Assembly (NCBI GenBank): GCA_964636675.1
Contig: CAZWUO010000037.1
Location: 1-23,180, forward strand
Direction: 5' to 3'
Origin: JALUUH01 sp964636675
GTDB lineage: Bacteria; Pseudomonadota; Gammaproteobacteria; S012-40
DNA length: 23,180 bases
Shown here: positions 1-7,571 of the stretch, piece after piece
Layout: every line of letters starts with the position of its first letter
Position numbering within the stretch: the stretch's first letter is position 1
Notes under the pieces: model-generated
The model's input: the letters and a program-made list of their open reading frames with translations, nothing else
The model's database searches: none
What the model was told of the DNA's origin: nothing
Translations under genes and position numbers: made by a program

Positions 1-288
1 ACTATTTGGTGGCTTTTCCTTGCGCTGAAATTTGTCATTCCATTGTCTGCGTTAGTATTTGCTCGGGTAAGACATACGCCTGAATATGTTGTCATCATTG
101 CGGTTGGCATCTGTATTGGTACGTGGTTAGAGCGTTATACTTGGATTTCTGGATCCGTTGATCCTGAGTATTACCATATTCCGATGACATCCGCGTTTGA
201 TATTGTAGTCACCGTTTTGGTTGCAGCCGTTGCCGTGTTCTCAATGAGATGGTCATTACAGCGATTTGGATTCGTAAAGTCTTCCTAA
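1..288 (+). CDS. C-terminal fragment of a multi-pass membrane protein, possibly NrfD/PsrC-like
   Basis: The reading frame is open from the first base, so the start lies outside the window; about 95 residues are visible. There are three hydrophobic stretches: one at the left edge, one ending in GTWLERYTW, and one near the C-terminus (DIVVTVLVAAVAVFSM) followed by a short basic tail. The WLER-aromatic pattern after a membrane helix resembles the NrfD/PsrC-type subunits of quinone-linked complexes such as alternative complex III. This is a resemblance, not a secure family assignment. In many gammaproteobacteria the cytochrome bc1 genes lie just upstream of sspA, so a different respiratory-type membrane subunit here would be notable. 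An intrinsic terminator follows 29 bases after the stop codon and separates this gene from sspA. Confidence 0.45.
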   Translation, partial: TIWWLFLALKFVIPLSALVFARVRHTPEYVVIIAVGICIGTWLERYTWISGSVDPEYYHIPMTSAFDIVVTVLVAAVAVFSMRWSLQRFGFVKSS

Positions 289-317
289 TAATAAAATCTT
301 ATTTGTGCTATTCTACA

Positions 318-345
318 GGCGGTTGGTGTTCCAGCCGCCTTTTTT
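318..345 (+). terminator. Rho-independent terminator after the membrane-protein gene
   Basis: A 9-bp stem (GGCGGTTGG with CCAGCCGCC, one G-U wobble) has a 4-nt loop and is followed directly by six T. It lies between the upstream membrane gene and sspA, so sspA-sspB probably start from their own promoter. Confidence 0.9.
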
Positions 346-419
346 GTTTATATTGGTGATCTAAGATGCCGATATTGATGATGCAGGTTCGTTAGGTAAT
401 AATAAGGAGAAAGTTCATT

Positions 420-1046
420 ATGGCAGTTGTTACCAGCAAGCGATCGGTAATGACGTTATTTTCGGGGATTTTTGATCCTTTCAGCCATCGTTCACGAATT
501 GTTCTCAATGAGAAAAACGTGACTTTTGAAGTAAAAGAAGTGGTTCCTGGAAGTCTTCCCGAAGATTTAATTGATCTTAATCCTTATAACACTGTACCAA
601 CCTTGGTTGATCGTGATTTGGTGCTCTATCAATCTTCTATTATCATGGAGTATCTCGACGAACGTTTTCCGCATCCGCCTCTTATGCCAGTTGATCCCGT
701 ATCAAGAGCACGGACTCGACTAATACTACACCGGATTGATTCTGATTGGTTTAGTCTCGTTGATGCGCTAGAAGGGGACGATCAAGAGAAAAAGCAAGCC
801 GCTAGGATAGAGTTACGTGAAAGCTTAACGTCTATTGCCCCTGTATTCAGTGCAAAGCCTTATTTTATGAGTGATGATTTTTCATTACCAGACTGTAGTA
901 TAGCCCCTTTATTGTGGAGGCTTCCTCATTGGGAAATTGAATTACCCGAACAAGCAAAATCCGTCATTGAATATAGCGAAAAGCTATTTGAACGAAGTTC
1001 ATTTATAGATAGTTTAACCGCTGCTGAAAAAGAGCTTCGCGCTTAA
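420..1046 (+). CDS. sspA: Stringent starvation protein A
   Basis: SspA is a GST-fold protein that binds RNA polymerase and affects transcription in stationary phase and under stress. The 208-residue length matches the family. Residues about 10-85 form a thioredoxin-like domain, with FSGIFDPFSHRSRIVL near the start and NPYNTVPTLVDRDLVLYQSSII further on. Residues about 95-205 form the all-helical GST C-terminal domain. The usual catalytic GST residues are not expected, because SspA is non-enzymatic. The ATG at 420 is preceded by AAGGAG at 404-409. sspB begins 13 bases after the stop, the classic operon order, so the two genes are probably co-transcribed. Confidence 0.97.
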   Translation: MAVVTSKRSVMTLFSGIFDPFSHRSRIVLNEKNVTFEVKEVVPGSLPEDLIDLNPYNTVPTLVDRDLVLYQSSIIMEYLDERFPHPPLMPVDPVSRARTRLILHRIDSDWFSLVDALEGDDQEKKQAARIELRESLTSIAPVFSAKPYFMSDDFSLPDCSIAPLLWRLPHWEIELPEQAKSVIEYSEKLFERSSFIDSLTAAEKELRA

Positions 1047-1059
1047 ATACTTTTACCAT

Positions 1060-1476
1060 ATGGTAGATGAGCTTATGATGACATCAAGTCGACCGTATTT
1101 ATTACGGGCGATTAATGATTGGATTATGGATAACGATATGACACCGCATATCGTGGTAGATGCTGAGGGCGATGGTGTTATTGTTCCACGTCAGTTTATT
1201 GAAAACGGGAAAATCGTTCTGAATATAAGCTTGTTCGCAGTGCGTAATTTGCTATTGAACGATGATGAAATATTATTTTCAGCGCGATTTGCAGGGAAAG
1301 CAATGAATGTGGTGGTTCCTGTGAATAATGTCCTCGCTATTTATTCCAAGGAAAATGGCCAAGGTATGGTGTTTTCAGATGATTTGGGGCATACACCTGT
1401 GCCGCCTAATTCACCGGCACGTCCTGATTCCTCGGCGAGTCGAGAGCATAATCCAAGGTTGAAATTGGTAAAATAG
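1060..1476 (+). CDS. sspB: ClpXP protease adaptor SspB
   Basis: SspB binds SsrA-tagged proteins and other substrates and delivers them to ClpXP. Residues about 10-110 form the substrate-binding domain, seen in SRPYLLRAINDWIMDN, TPHIVV and IVLNIS, followed by a beta-rich stretch with VLAIYSKENGQGMVF. A proline- and serine-rich flexible linker follows. The last residues, PRLKLVK, are the ClpX-binding (XB) tail, equivalent to the ALRVVK end of the E. coli protein. The linker is shorter than in E. coli (138 residues against about 165). Three ATG codons (1060, 1075, 1078) are possible starts and none has a strong ribosome-binding site. The first gives an N-terminus of the same length as E. coli SspB. 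Confidence 0.96.
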   Translation: MVDELMMTSSRPYLLRAINDWIMDNDMTPHIVVDAEGDGVIVPRQFIENGKIVLNISLFAVRNLLLNDDEILFSARFAGKAMNVVVPVNNVLAIYSKENGQGMVFSDDLGHTPVPPNSPARPDSSASREHNPRLKLVK

Positions 1477-1492
1477 CGCAAATGTTAGAAGA

Positions 1493-2602
1493 CTACGGGT
1501 TATTCTGTATATAACTTTGGTAAATATCTTCAAGAGATATTTGCAGTTGTGCAAGCTCTTTTTCTTTCTCCGCGCGTTGCTCATTTTCTAGATTACCCAA
1601 TAACTTCACTTGCTGGTAAAAGCTGCTCCAGTTAGCCTTTTGTTCTACGAATAATGCAAAAAATATAGGCAGTTTAGCATAGTAAGTGCTATCGCTTACA
1701 AAGCGGGCGTTGTTCAGTTCTTCTGCAAACCATTTGTCATAGGCCTTGCTCTGCCACTCTTTTTTGAATTGCTGGTAAGCAACTTTTAGTGCGCCAAATA
1801 TTTCCTGTTTTTTTGTTCTCTTTAGTGTGTCGTCTAGCTCCGTATTGTACAGAGTGGTTAACGATTGTTTGGTTTTGAGCAATAATAAGCGATAGGCCTG
1901 GTGGCGTTTTAAATAGGTAAAATATTCTTTGAGTTTTTCGTAATCATGAGAGGCAAGCCAATAAAGTAAGCCTATTTGCTCGACTGATTTTGCAAAAGCT
2001 TCGTTAAAAGCGCTGTCGTCGGGAATATAAATAACTTGGTGAGCAAGTTCGTGAAAAATAATGCCTGCGATGGCCCAGTCTCGCCACTTGAGCATGCTGC
2101 TCATCACGGGGTCGTCAAACCAACCCAGTGTAGAATATGCACTTGCCCCGGTGATAGTGGCGTCAAGTCCCTGAGCAGTTAAGGTATTAGCGAACTCTAG
2201 CGCATTGGCTTTAGCAAAATAACCTCGATAGCTTACGCATCCGATGAGCAGATAACACCATTTGATGGGTTCGAGTGAAAACTCGGGTGCTGCATTGACA
2301 TTCCAAACGATATAATCAGAATTTATAGAGGCAATTTCAGTGTAACTATCATTGTCTGGAAGCTTTAAATATTGGGTCGCATATTCTCGTGATTGCAATA
2401 TATAAGTCAGTTTTTTTTTGTCGTTATCGGAGACTCCTGGGTCGGCGATTTTTTGTATTATTTGTTGCTTATTCCACATAAGGTCTAAGTGACCAAGTAC
2501 GGATTGATTATAATAACTTATCGTTGAGCAAGCCGTTAACGAAATAATGCTGAGCGCAAATACGGTGATTTTGATAAGGTTTAGCAGCTGAGATTTTTGC
2601 AA
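1493..2602 (-). CDS. Lipoprotein zinc metallopeptidase (predicted aminopeptidase family)
   Basis: The protein has 369 residues. The N-terminus has a basic start, a hydrophobic core and a lipobox LTAC with Cys25, so it is probably a membrane-anchored lipoprotein. A zinc-peptidase HELAH motif lies at residues 184-188, and a downstream NEAFAKSVEQIG segment supplies the likely third ligand, a glutamate. This layout matches the conserved proteobacterial putative aminopeptidase family (COG4324/PF10023), whose substrate is not established. The C-terminal third is helical and charged. The gene converges on sspB with 16 bases between the stop codons, and its start faces cca across about 100 bases, so the two probably have divergent promoters. 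Confidence 0.85.
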   Translation of the reverse strand: MQKSQLLNLIKITVFALSIISLTACSTISYYNQSVLGHLDLMWNKQQIIQKIADPGVSDNDKKKLTYILQSREYATQYLKLPDNDSYTEIASINSDYIVWNVNAAPEFSLEPIKWCYLLIGCVSYRGYFAKANALEFANTLTAQGLDATITGASAYSTLGWFDDPVMSSMLKWRDWAIAGIIFHELAHQVIYIPDDSAFNEAFAKSVEQIGLLYWLASHDYEKLKEYFTYLKRHQAYRLLLLKTKQSLTTLYNTELDDTLKRTKKQEIFGALKVAYQQFKKEWQSKAYDKWFAEELNNARFVSDSTYYAKLPIFFALFVEQKANWSSFYQQVKLLGNLENEQRAEKEKELAQLQISLEDIYQSYIQNNP

Positions 2603-2705
2603 GGGTCTATTTTCCGTTCCGGCTGAGTTATCAATAATCTTAAAGCGTTAATTTACGAGTTATTTTGAATTAACTTTATATATTCTAATAGGAGCAGGAG
2701 TTTTC

Positions 2706-3929
2706 TTGAAGACTTATTTAGTAGGGGGGGCGGTTAGAGACGAGTTGCTCGGTATAGAGTCGTTCGAACGAGACTGGGTCGTCGTAGGCTCTTCTCCACA
2801 AGAGATGTTGGCTCTGGGATATAAGCAGGTTGGCAAAGACTTTCCCGTATTTTTACACCCGAAAACAAAAGAGGAGTACGCGCTGGCAAGAACTGAGCGT
2901 AAGACTGGTTTGGGCTATACCGGGTTTGAGTTTAATGCGAATTCGCAGGTCACGCTTGAAGAAGACTTGATGCGGCGTGATCTCACCATTAACGCAATCG
3001 CCATGGACGAAGATGGCATTATTATTGACCCTTATGGTGGTGTGAATGATGTGAAAAAAAAATTATTGAGACATGTTTCAGACTCTTTCAGTGAAGATCC
3101 TTTAAGATTGCTCAGAGTGGGTCGTTTTGCAGCTAAGTTTAAAAATCAAGGTTTTGCAATTCATCAAAAAACATTTGAATTAATGAAAAAAATCTCAACG
3201 CCAGATGAAATAAATGCCCTGGTTCCGGAGCGTGTATGGATTGAAATGCTTAAAGTGTTTAAAACGCAGTCTCCATCAATATTTTTTTTCGTGTTGCGCG
3301 AATGTGGAGCGCTAAAATACTTGATGCCTGAAGTCGATAAATTATTTAGTGTGCCGCAAACCAAAAAATATCATCCTGAAATTGACACTGGAATACACAC
3401 CATGATGGTTGTCGATCAATCCGTTAAGTTGACCTCTGATGTGGCTGGGCATTTTGCCGCATTGTGTCATGACTTAGGAAAATCAGAAACGCCTAAAGAA
3501 TTATTACCAAAACATCATGGACATGAAGAGCGTTCCATTCCCCTGGTTAAAGCGTTAAGTCAGCGTTTAAAAGTGCCTAAATCAGCGCAAGACCTTGCAT
3601 TGCAAGTCGCTAAATATCATACCCTAGTGCACAAGGTGTTTGAGTTAAGGCCAAAAACAATTTTAAATCTTTTGATAAATGTAGATGCATTTAGAAGGCA
3701 GGAAAGGTTTTATTTATTTCTCTTGGTGTGCAAGGCGGATTCTTTAGGTCGTCTTGGGTTTACAGACAGTGCTTATCCACAGCGTGATTTTCTATTAAAA
3801 ATACATAAAAAGTGTGGGGAGATAAATGCCTCAGGTTTTATATCGAAAGGCTTGCAAGGAAAAGAAATAGCTGATGCAATTAATATGCAAAGACTTGAAC
3901 TCATTAAAAATTTGCAAGAAGCTGTTTGA
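2706..3929 (+). CDS. cca: Multifunctional CCA protein (tRNA nucleotidyltransferase with HD phosphohydrolase)
   Basis: The enzyme adds and repairs the 3'-CCA end of tRNAs; the gammaproteobacterial form also carries an HD phosphohydrolase domain. The 407 residues align almost end to end with E. coli Cca. They show the GGAVRD nucleotidyltransferase motif (residues 7-12), the metal-binding acidic residues around ERDW (21-24), the RRDLTINA motif, and HD residues His255-Asp256 in ALCHDLGK. The start is a TTG at 2706, preceded by AGGAG with 5-base spacing; no ATG fits the conserved N-terminus. The weak start codon may limit expression. A MarR-type gene converges on its 3' end 12 bases away. Confidence 0.96.
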   Translation: MKTYLVGGAVRDELLGIESFERDWVVVGSSPQEMLALGYKQVGKDFPVFLHPKTKEEYALARTERKTGLGYTGFEFNANSQVTLEEDLMRRDLTINAIAMDEDGIIIDPYGGVNDVKKKLLRHVSDSFSEDPLRLLRVGRFAAKFKNQGFAIHQKTFELMKKISTPDEINALVPERVWIEMLKVFKTQSPSIFFFVLRECGALKYLMPEVDKLFSVPQTKKYHPEIDTGIHTMMVVDQSVKLTSDVAGHFAALCHDLGKSETPKELLPKHHGHEERSIPLVKALSQRLKVPKSAQDLALQVAKYHTLVHKVFELRPKTILNLLINVDAFRRQERFYLFLLVCKADSLGRLGFTDSAYPQRDFLLKIHKKCGEINASGFISKGLQGKEIADAINMQRLELIKNLQEAV

Positions 3930-3941
3930 TGTCAACAGATC

Positions 3942-4367
3942 CTAGTTCAAGTGATGGATGTTGTTGAGGTCTAACAGTGATTGACGTAGTTCAGTATATT
4001 CTTTGGTTCCAAGTTCGTTCTTATACTGAGTTTCGGTTTGTTTTATAAATTCGACAGCCAGTACAATTAAACGACGACCTTTGCCTGTATAGCATACTTT
4101 TTTCCCTCGCTGATCCATGGGGTCGGTAATCAGAAAGAGGTATCCTTTTTGTTGTAGCTTGTTGATAATTCTGCTTACCGCTTGTTTGCTAATGACCGCA
4201 TCTTTTGCGAGTTGCGTAATACTGAGACCGTCATTGTTAAGATGCCGCAAAATATTGAGATCTGTCGAAGAAATATCGCTAAAACCATTTTCAGTGAGTG
4301 TGCGCAACATGCTGGACTCAAAAGAGCGAAACACGGTTAATAATAAATGAGGTGTGGGATCAGTCAT
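3942..4367 (-). CDS. MarR-family transcriptional regulator
   Basis: This is a 141-residue winged-helix protein. The central part (about 30-105) has the family pattern: a helix-turn-helix (SITQLAKDAVISKQAVSRII), then KLQQKGYLFLITDPMDQRGKKVCYT, the DxRxK-type wing of MarR proteins. Flanking N- and C-terminal helices are suited to dimerisation. No ligand-sensing cysteine is obvious. It lies 66 bases downstream of uppP on the same strand, so it could be read with uppP, or act on a distant target. The ribosome-binding site is weak, and the effector and targets cannot be told from the sequence. Confidence 0.88.
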   Translation of the reverse strand: MTDPTPHLLLTVFRSFESSMLRTLTENGFSDISSTDLNILRHLNNDGLSITQLAKDAVISKQAVSRIINKLQQKGYLFLITDPMDQRGKKVCYTGKGRRLIVLAVEFIKQTETQYKNELGTKEYTELRQSLLDLNNIHHLN

Positions 4368-4433
4368 GTGTTTATCTTAAATGCTGCATAGCTTTGACTA
4401 AGATGTAGAAAAAACCGGAATGCAAGCAACATA

Positions 4434-5231
4434 TCATAGAAAAACGTATAGCAAAATAAAACCTAAGACCAGCCGATACCAAACAAAAGGTGCCATCCCT
4501 ATTTGGTTGATGAGCTTTAAAAAATAATGGATGCACAAGAATGCTGTGATACCTGAAATTCCAGCTCCAATAATGATTGATTGCCAGTCAACGGTTGTTT
4601 GTTGCTCAAGAAGATCTTTGCTGGTTAGTAAGCCGCCTGCGGCAATCAGAGGGATGGATAGTAGAAATGAATAACGTGCAGCAGCTTCGCGCGTAAAACC
4701 AAGTAACAACGCTGCGGTAATAGTGATCCCTGAGCGAGAAGTACCGGGTATTAATGCAATGGCCTGTGCCAATCCTATAAAAACTATGTCGGATAAAGTC
4801 AGCGAGTACTCGTCTCTATTGCGTTTTCCCTTTGCGTCACTATACCAAAGTAGTAAACCGAATAAGATGGTTGTAGCGGCTATAATCAACGGAGAGCGAA
4901 AGCTTGTCTCCGCTAAGTCCTTTAATAAAAGTCCAGCTAAACCAGCCGGTATAGTTCCGAAAATAACAGCCCATGCGAGATTAGACTCGGGAGTTGATTT
5001 TCGATGGGTTAAGGAGTTGATCCAAGCCACTGTCATGTTTAACAGTTCTTTTCTAAAATATAATACGACTGCTGACAGAGTTCCCACATGTACCGCAACA
5101 TCGAAAGCCAGACCTTGGTCTGACCATCCCGCTATAACCGGGATAAGTATTAGGTGGGCGGAGCTGGATATGGGTAAAAATTCGGTAATTCCTTGCACGA
5201 ATGCAAGAATGAATATCTGAAATAGTTCCAT
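4434..5231 (-). CDS. uppP: Undecaprenyl-diphosphatase (BacA/UppP type)
   Basis: This integral inner-membrane phosphatase recycles undecaprenyl diphosphate to the monophosphate carrier used for peptidoglycan and other surface polymers; extra copies give bacitracin resistance. The 265 residues are typical. Both family signatures are intact: the N-terminal glutamate-rich motif QGITEFLPISSSAHL (Glu17, His26) and PGTSRSG at residues 162-168. About eight hydrophobic helices fill the rest. A second lipid-carrier enzyme, a DgkA-family kinase, lies at 10.0 kb. The leader upstream holds a perfect -10 hexamer and, further up, a long palindrome. Confidence 0.96.
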   Translation of the reverse strand: MELFQIFILAFVQGITEFLPISSSAHLILIPVIAGWSDQGLAFDVAVHVGTLSAVVLYFRKELLNMTVAWINSLTHRKSTPESNLAWAVIFGTIPAGLAGLLLKDLAETSFRSPLIIAATTILFGLLLWYSDAKGKRNRDEYSLTLSDIVFIGLAQAIALIPGTSRSGITITAALLLGFTREAAARYSFLLSIPLIAAGGLLTSKDLLEQQTTVDWQSIIIGAGISGITAFLCIHYFLKLINQIGMAPFVWYRLVLGFILLYVFL

Positions 5232-5304
5232 AAATTAACCCGGTGCCCGAAGAGATAAAATTAAATCAAGAGCATGCATAATAGGCATGAAAGTGATCGA
5301 GCGA

Positions 5305-5310
5305 ATTATA
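5305..5310 (-). promoter_or_regulatory. Candidate -10 element upstream of uppP
   Basis: On the minus strand this reads TATAAT, 74 bases upstream of the uppP start codon. The -35 region is poor, so the call rests on the -10 hexamer and its position. Confidence 0.4.
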
Positions 5311-5381
5311 CAGGTGACAGAAGCGTAATTGGGATTTTCTTTTTTTCAGCTGGTTGCAAAACGGCAGTGTTAAATACAATT

Positions 5382-5455
5382 CCAAGGAGCATAAATTTAT
5401 TGAGATCTTTGCACGAAAACTCGTTCTCGTGCAAAGGTCTCATTATGCTCCTTGG
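5382..5455. repeat. 74-nt imperfect palindrome between uppP and a small gene
   Basis: The left arm (5382-5416) and right arm (5427-5455) are inverted copies over 29 bp. The left arm has a 6-nt bulge (ATTTAT) and there is one wobble position. The 10 bases between the arms nearly pair as well, leaving a very short loop. The outer part includes CCAAGGAGCATAA and the inner part TTTGCACGA. Neither side is followed by a T-run, so it is not a standard intrinsic terminator. It could be a REP/MITE-like element, an mRNA-processing hairpin, or a structured leader of uppP. I saw no second copy in this window. Confidence 0.85.
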
Positions 5456-5463
5456 ATTAAATA

Positions 5464-5643
5464 TTAACCATTGGGTGGGTTTTGCGTAATGGGCATGATG
5501 CACCAAGATTCTTTAGATATGAGTTCAACACGTCCATCGTTATATTCTACAATTATTCCGTTTGTTCCGCTTCCTATGACGGTAAGGCATTCACCTTTCA
5601 CGGTATAATTGTTATCGATTGAGGGCATTGCTAATGTGTGCAT
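5464..5643 (-). CDS. Small hypothetical protein, 59 residues
   Basis: The ATG at 5643 is preceded by AAGGAG with 8-base spacing, a strong ribosome-binding site that argues for a real gene. The product starts MHTLAMPSID and has alternating hydrophobic and charged residues (GECLTVIG, GIIVEYNDGRVELIS), which suggests a small beta-barrel of SH3 type. It ends in a proline-rich tail and has two cysteines. No signal peptide or membrane segment is visible, and I do not recognise the family. The stop lies 8 bases before the long palindrome, which may form in the 3' end of its transcript. uppP lies further downstream on the same strand, so co-transcription is possible. Confidence 0.65.
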   Translation of the reverse strand: MHTLAMPSIDNNYTVKGECLTVIGSGTNGIIVEYNDGRVELISKESWCIMPITQNPPNG

Positions 5644-5679
5644 ATTCCTTACTCCTTCGATTACAGACCCAGAACATAA

Positions 5680-5706
5680 ACTATAGTCTACGTAGTGCGG
5701 TGTCCA
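5680..5706 (-). promoter_or_regulatory. Possible promoter of the 59-residue gene
   Basis: On the minus strand TGGACA (5701-5706) and TATAGT (5680-5685) stand 15 bases apart, 37 bases upstream of the start codon. The spacing is shorter than the usual 17, so this is tentative. Confidence 0.3.
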
Positions 5707-5785
5707 GTTAATAAGATTTATTGCACCCCTATATTATTTTTATAATAGTAGTTCATAATATAGTTGTCTTCTATATGTGAGCTTG

Positions 5786-5818
5786 AGTCTATTTATTATT
5801 AAATAGACTAGGCTTTTT
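5786..5818 (+). promoter_or_regulatory. Perfect 10-bp dyad upstream of the acetolactate synthase gene
   Basis: AGTCTATTTA (5786-5795) and TAAATAGACT (5800-5809) form a perfect inverted repeat with a 4-nt loop. Five T follow at 5814-5818. It sits 40 bases before the next start codon. It may be an operator or a weak AT-rich terminator; no gene on this strand ends upstream of it, which favours the operator reading. Confidence 0.45.
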
Positions 5819-5857
5819 CAAATACTGGTTAATAAATGATACACGGGATCTAAGGCT

Positions 5858-7489
5858 ATGAAATCATCCGATCTTTTTGTCAAATGTTTAGAGCACGAAG
5901 GTGTGGAGTATATTTTTGGTGTGCCAGGTGAAGAAAATTTAGACGTAATGGATTCCTTACTCGATTCTCCTATTCAGTTCGTTACCACTCGACATGAGCA
6001 AGGTGCTGCATTTATGGCGGATGTGTATGGACGTCTTACTGGAAAAGCCGGAGTGTGTTTGTCAACTTTAGGCCCCGGAGCGACCAATTTGTTAACGGGA
6101 GTTGCTGACGCAAATATGGATCATGGCCCGGTAGTCGCTATTGCAGGCCAGGCGGATACGGAGCGATTGCACAAAGAGTCTCATCAAGTTGTTAGTTTAT
6201 ACCGAATGTTTGATGAAGTGACTAAATATTCAACAAGAATTTTGTCTGCGAATGTGATTAATGAAATTGTCAGGAAAGCATTTAAAGTGGCGACCACAGA
6301 AAAAACAGGGGCGTGTTTTATTGAGTTTCCGGAGAATCTTGCAAAGGTTGAAGTTGTTGCCAAACCGATTCCGATAAAAGTTTCAGTATTACCAGAGCCT
6401 GATAGCGGCAGAATAAAAGCGATTGTAGAATTACTTGATAAGTCTCAGGCGCCGATTATCCTCGCGGGAAACGGCGTCATACGATCGGATGCTTGTGAAG
6501 AATTAGTGTCATTTGCTGAAAAATTGAATATACCAGTGGCCAATACGTTTATGGCAAAAGGAGTTATTCCGTTTAGGCATCCGCTTTCGCTGGGTAGTGT
6601 TGGTTTGCAAGCCAATGATTATACCAATGTTGGTTTTTCACAGGCAGACCTCATCATTTGCATTGGTTACGATCTCGTAGAATATCACCCTAAACTTTGG
6701 CATCCCACCGGGGATCGAACTATTATTCATGTAGATACAACACCGTCTGAAGTGGATGCATATTACCCTGTTGCTGCAGGCGTAGTGGCTAATATCGCTT
6801 ATTCGTTGAATAAACTTAGCGCCTCAGCTATATCACATAAAGCGCATGGAATGCATGCGCTGAGAGAAGCGTTAATCGAGGAAATGACGCAACATAGTAA
6901 GGATGCCGCTTACCCCGTAAAACCTCAGAAAATCATCTGGGATTTGCGCACAGTATTAGCGAGTAACGACATCGTGATTTGTGATGTTGGCGCGCACAAA
7001 ATGTGGATGGCAAGGATGTATCGTTGTGATGAGCCGAACACCTGTATCATATCAAACGGGTTTGCGAGTATGGGAATTGCGGTACCCGGTGCGATTGCTG
7101 CAAAACTTGCTTTTCCAGAACGCAAAGTGGTGGCGGTAACGGGTGATGCAGGATTCTTGATGAACTCGCAAGAAATTGAAACTGCAGTAAGGTTGAAGTT
7201 AGCCATTGTTGTCTTAATATGGAATGATAGCGCTTATGGATTAATCGAGTGGAAGCAACTTAATCAGTTTGGGCGTACTTCCAGTGTGACTTTTAATAAT
7301 CCAGATTTTGTGAAGTACGCGGAGTCATTTGGCGCAAAAGGAATTCGAATATTGCATGCCGAAGAACTTTTGCCTAAATTAAAGCAAGCGCTTGTCGATA
7401 ATGTTTTAACTATAATTGATTGTCCTGTGGACTATCGAGAGAATTTAAAATTAACAGAAAAGCTAGGCGAGATGGTTGCCTCACTTTAG
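5858..7489 (+). CDS. Acetolactate synthase-like ThDP-dependent enzyme, large subunit only
   Basis: The 543-residue protein has the three-domain layout of the acetohydroxyacid synthase/pyruvate oxidase group. The PYR domain shows GVPGEENLDVMD and the catalytic glutamate Glu47 in TTRHEQGAAFMADVYGRLTG. A central domain follows. The C-terminal ThDP-binding domain carries TGDAGFLMN followed about 25 residues later by NDSAYGL, a GDA variant of the usual GDG motif. The expected reaction is condensation of two pyruvates to acetolactate. No regulatory small subunit is nearby, which suggests a catabolic, AlsS-like role rather than branched-chain biosynthesis. Other ThDP carboligases or decarboxylases cannot be excluded. 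A perfect dyad upstream may control it. Confidence 0.85.
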   Translation: MKSSDLFVKCLEHEGVEYIFGVPGEENLDVMDSLLDSPIQFVTTRHEQGAAFMADVYGRLTGKAGVCLSTLGPGATNLLTGVADANMDHGPVVAIAGQADTERLHKESHQVVSLYRMFDEVTKYSTRILSANVINEIVRKAFKVATTEKTGACFIEFPENLAKVEVVAKPIPIKVSVLPEPDSGRIKAIVELLDKSQAPIILAGNGVIRSDACEELVSFAEKLNIPVANTFMAKGVIPFRHPLSLGSVGLQANDYTNVGFSQADLIICIGYDLVEYHPKLWHPTGDRTIIHVDTTPSEVDAYYPVAAGVVANIAYSLNKLSASAISHKAHGMHALREALIEEMTQHSKDAAYPVKPQKIIWDLRTVLASNDIVICDVGAHKMWMARMYRCDEPNTCIISNGFASMGIAVPGAIAAKLAFPERKVVAVTGDAGFLMNSQEIETAVRLKLAIVVLIWNDSAYGLIEWKQLNQFGRTSSVTFNNPDFVKYAESFGAKGIRILHAEELLPKLKQALVDNVLTIIDCPVDYRENLKLTEKLGEMVASL

Positions 7490-7571
7490 TGCATCAACTC
7501 TTGACGGCGTAACAGTACTTGCTAGTGTTACCTATAAACCAAAAAATTAAATATACGGACATTGTATAGAC

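Noticed and set aside
4723..5220. A 165-codon plus-strand frame
   Set aside because: It is the mirror of uppP, whose motifs are unmistakable on the other strand.
5274..5506. Two overlapping frames of 66-71 codons across the palindrome
   Set aside because: Their similarity to each other comes from the inverted repeat itself, and neither has a ribosome-binding site.
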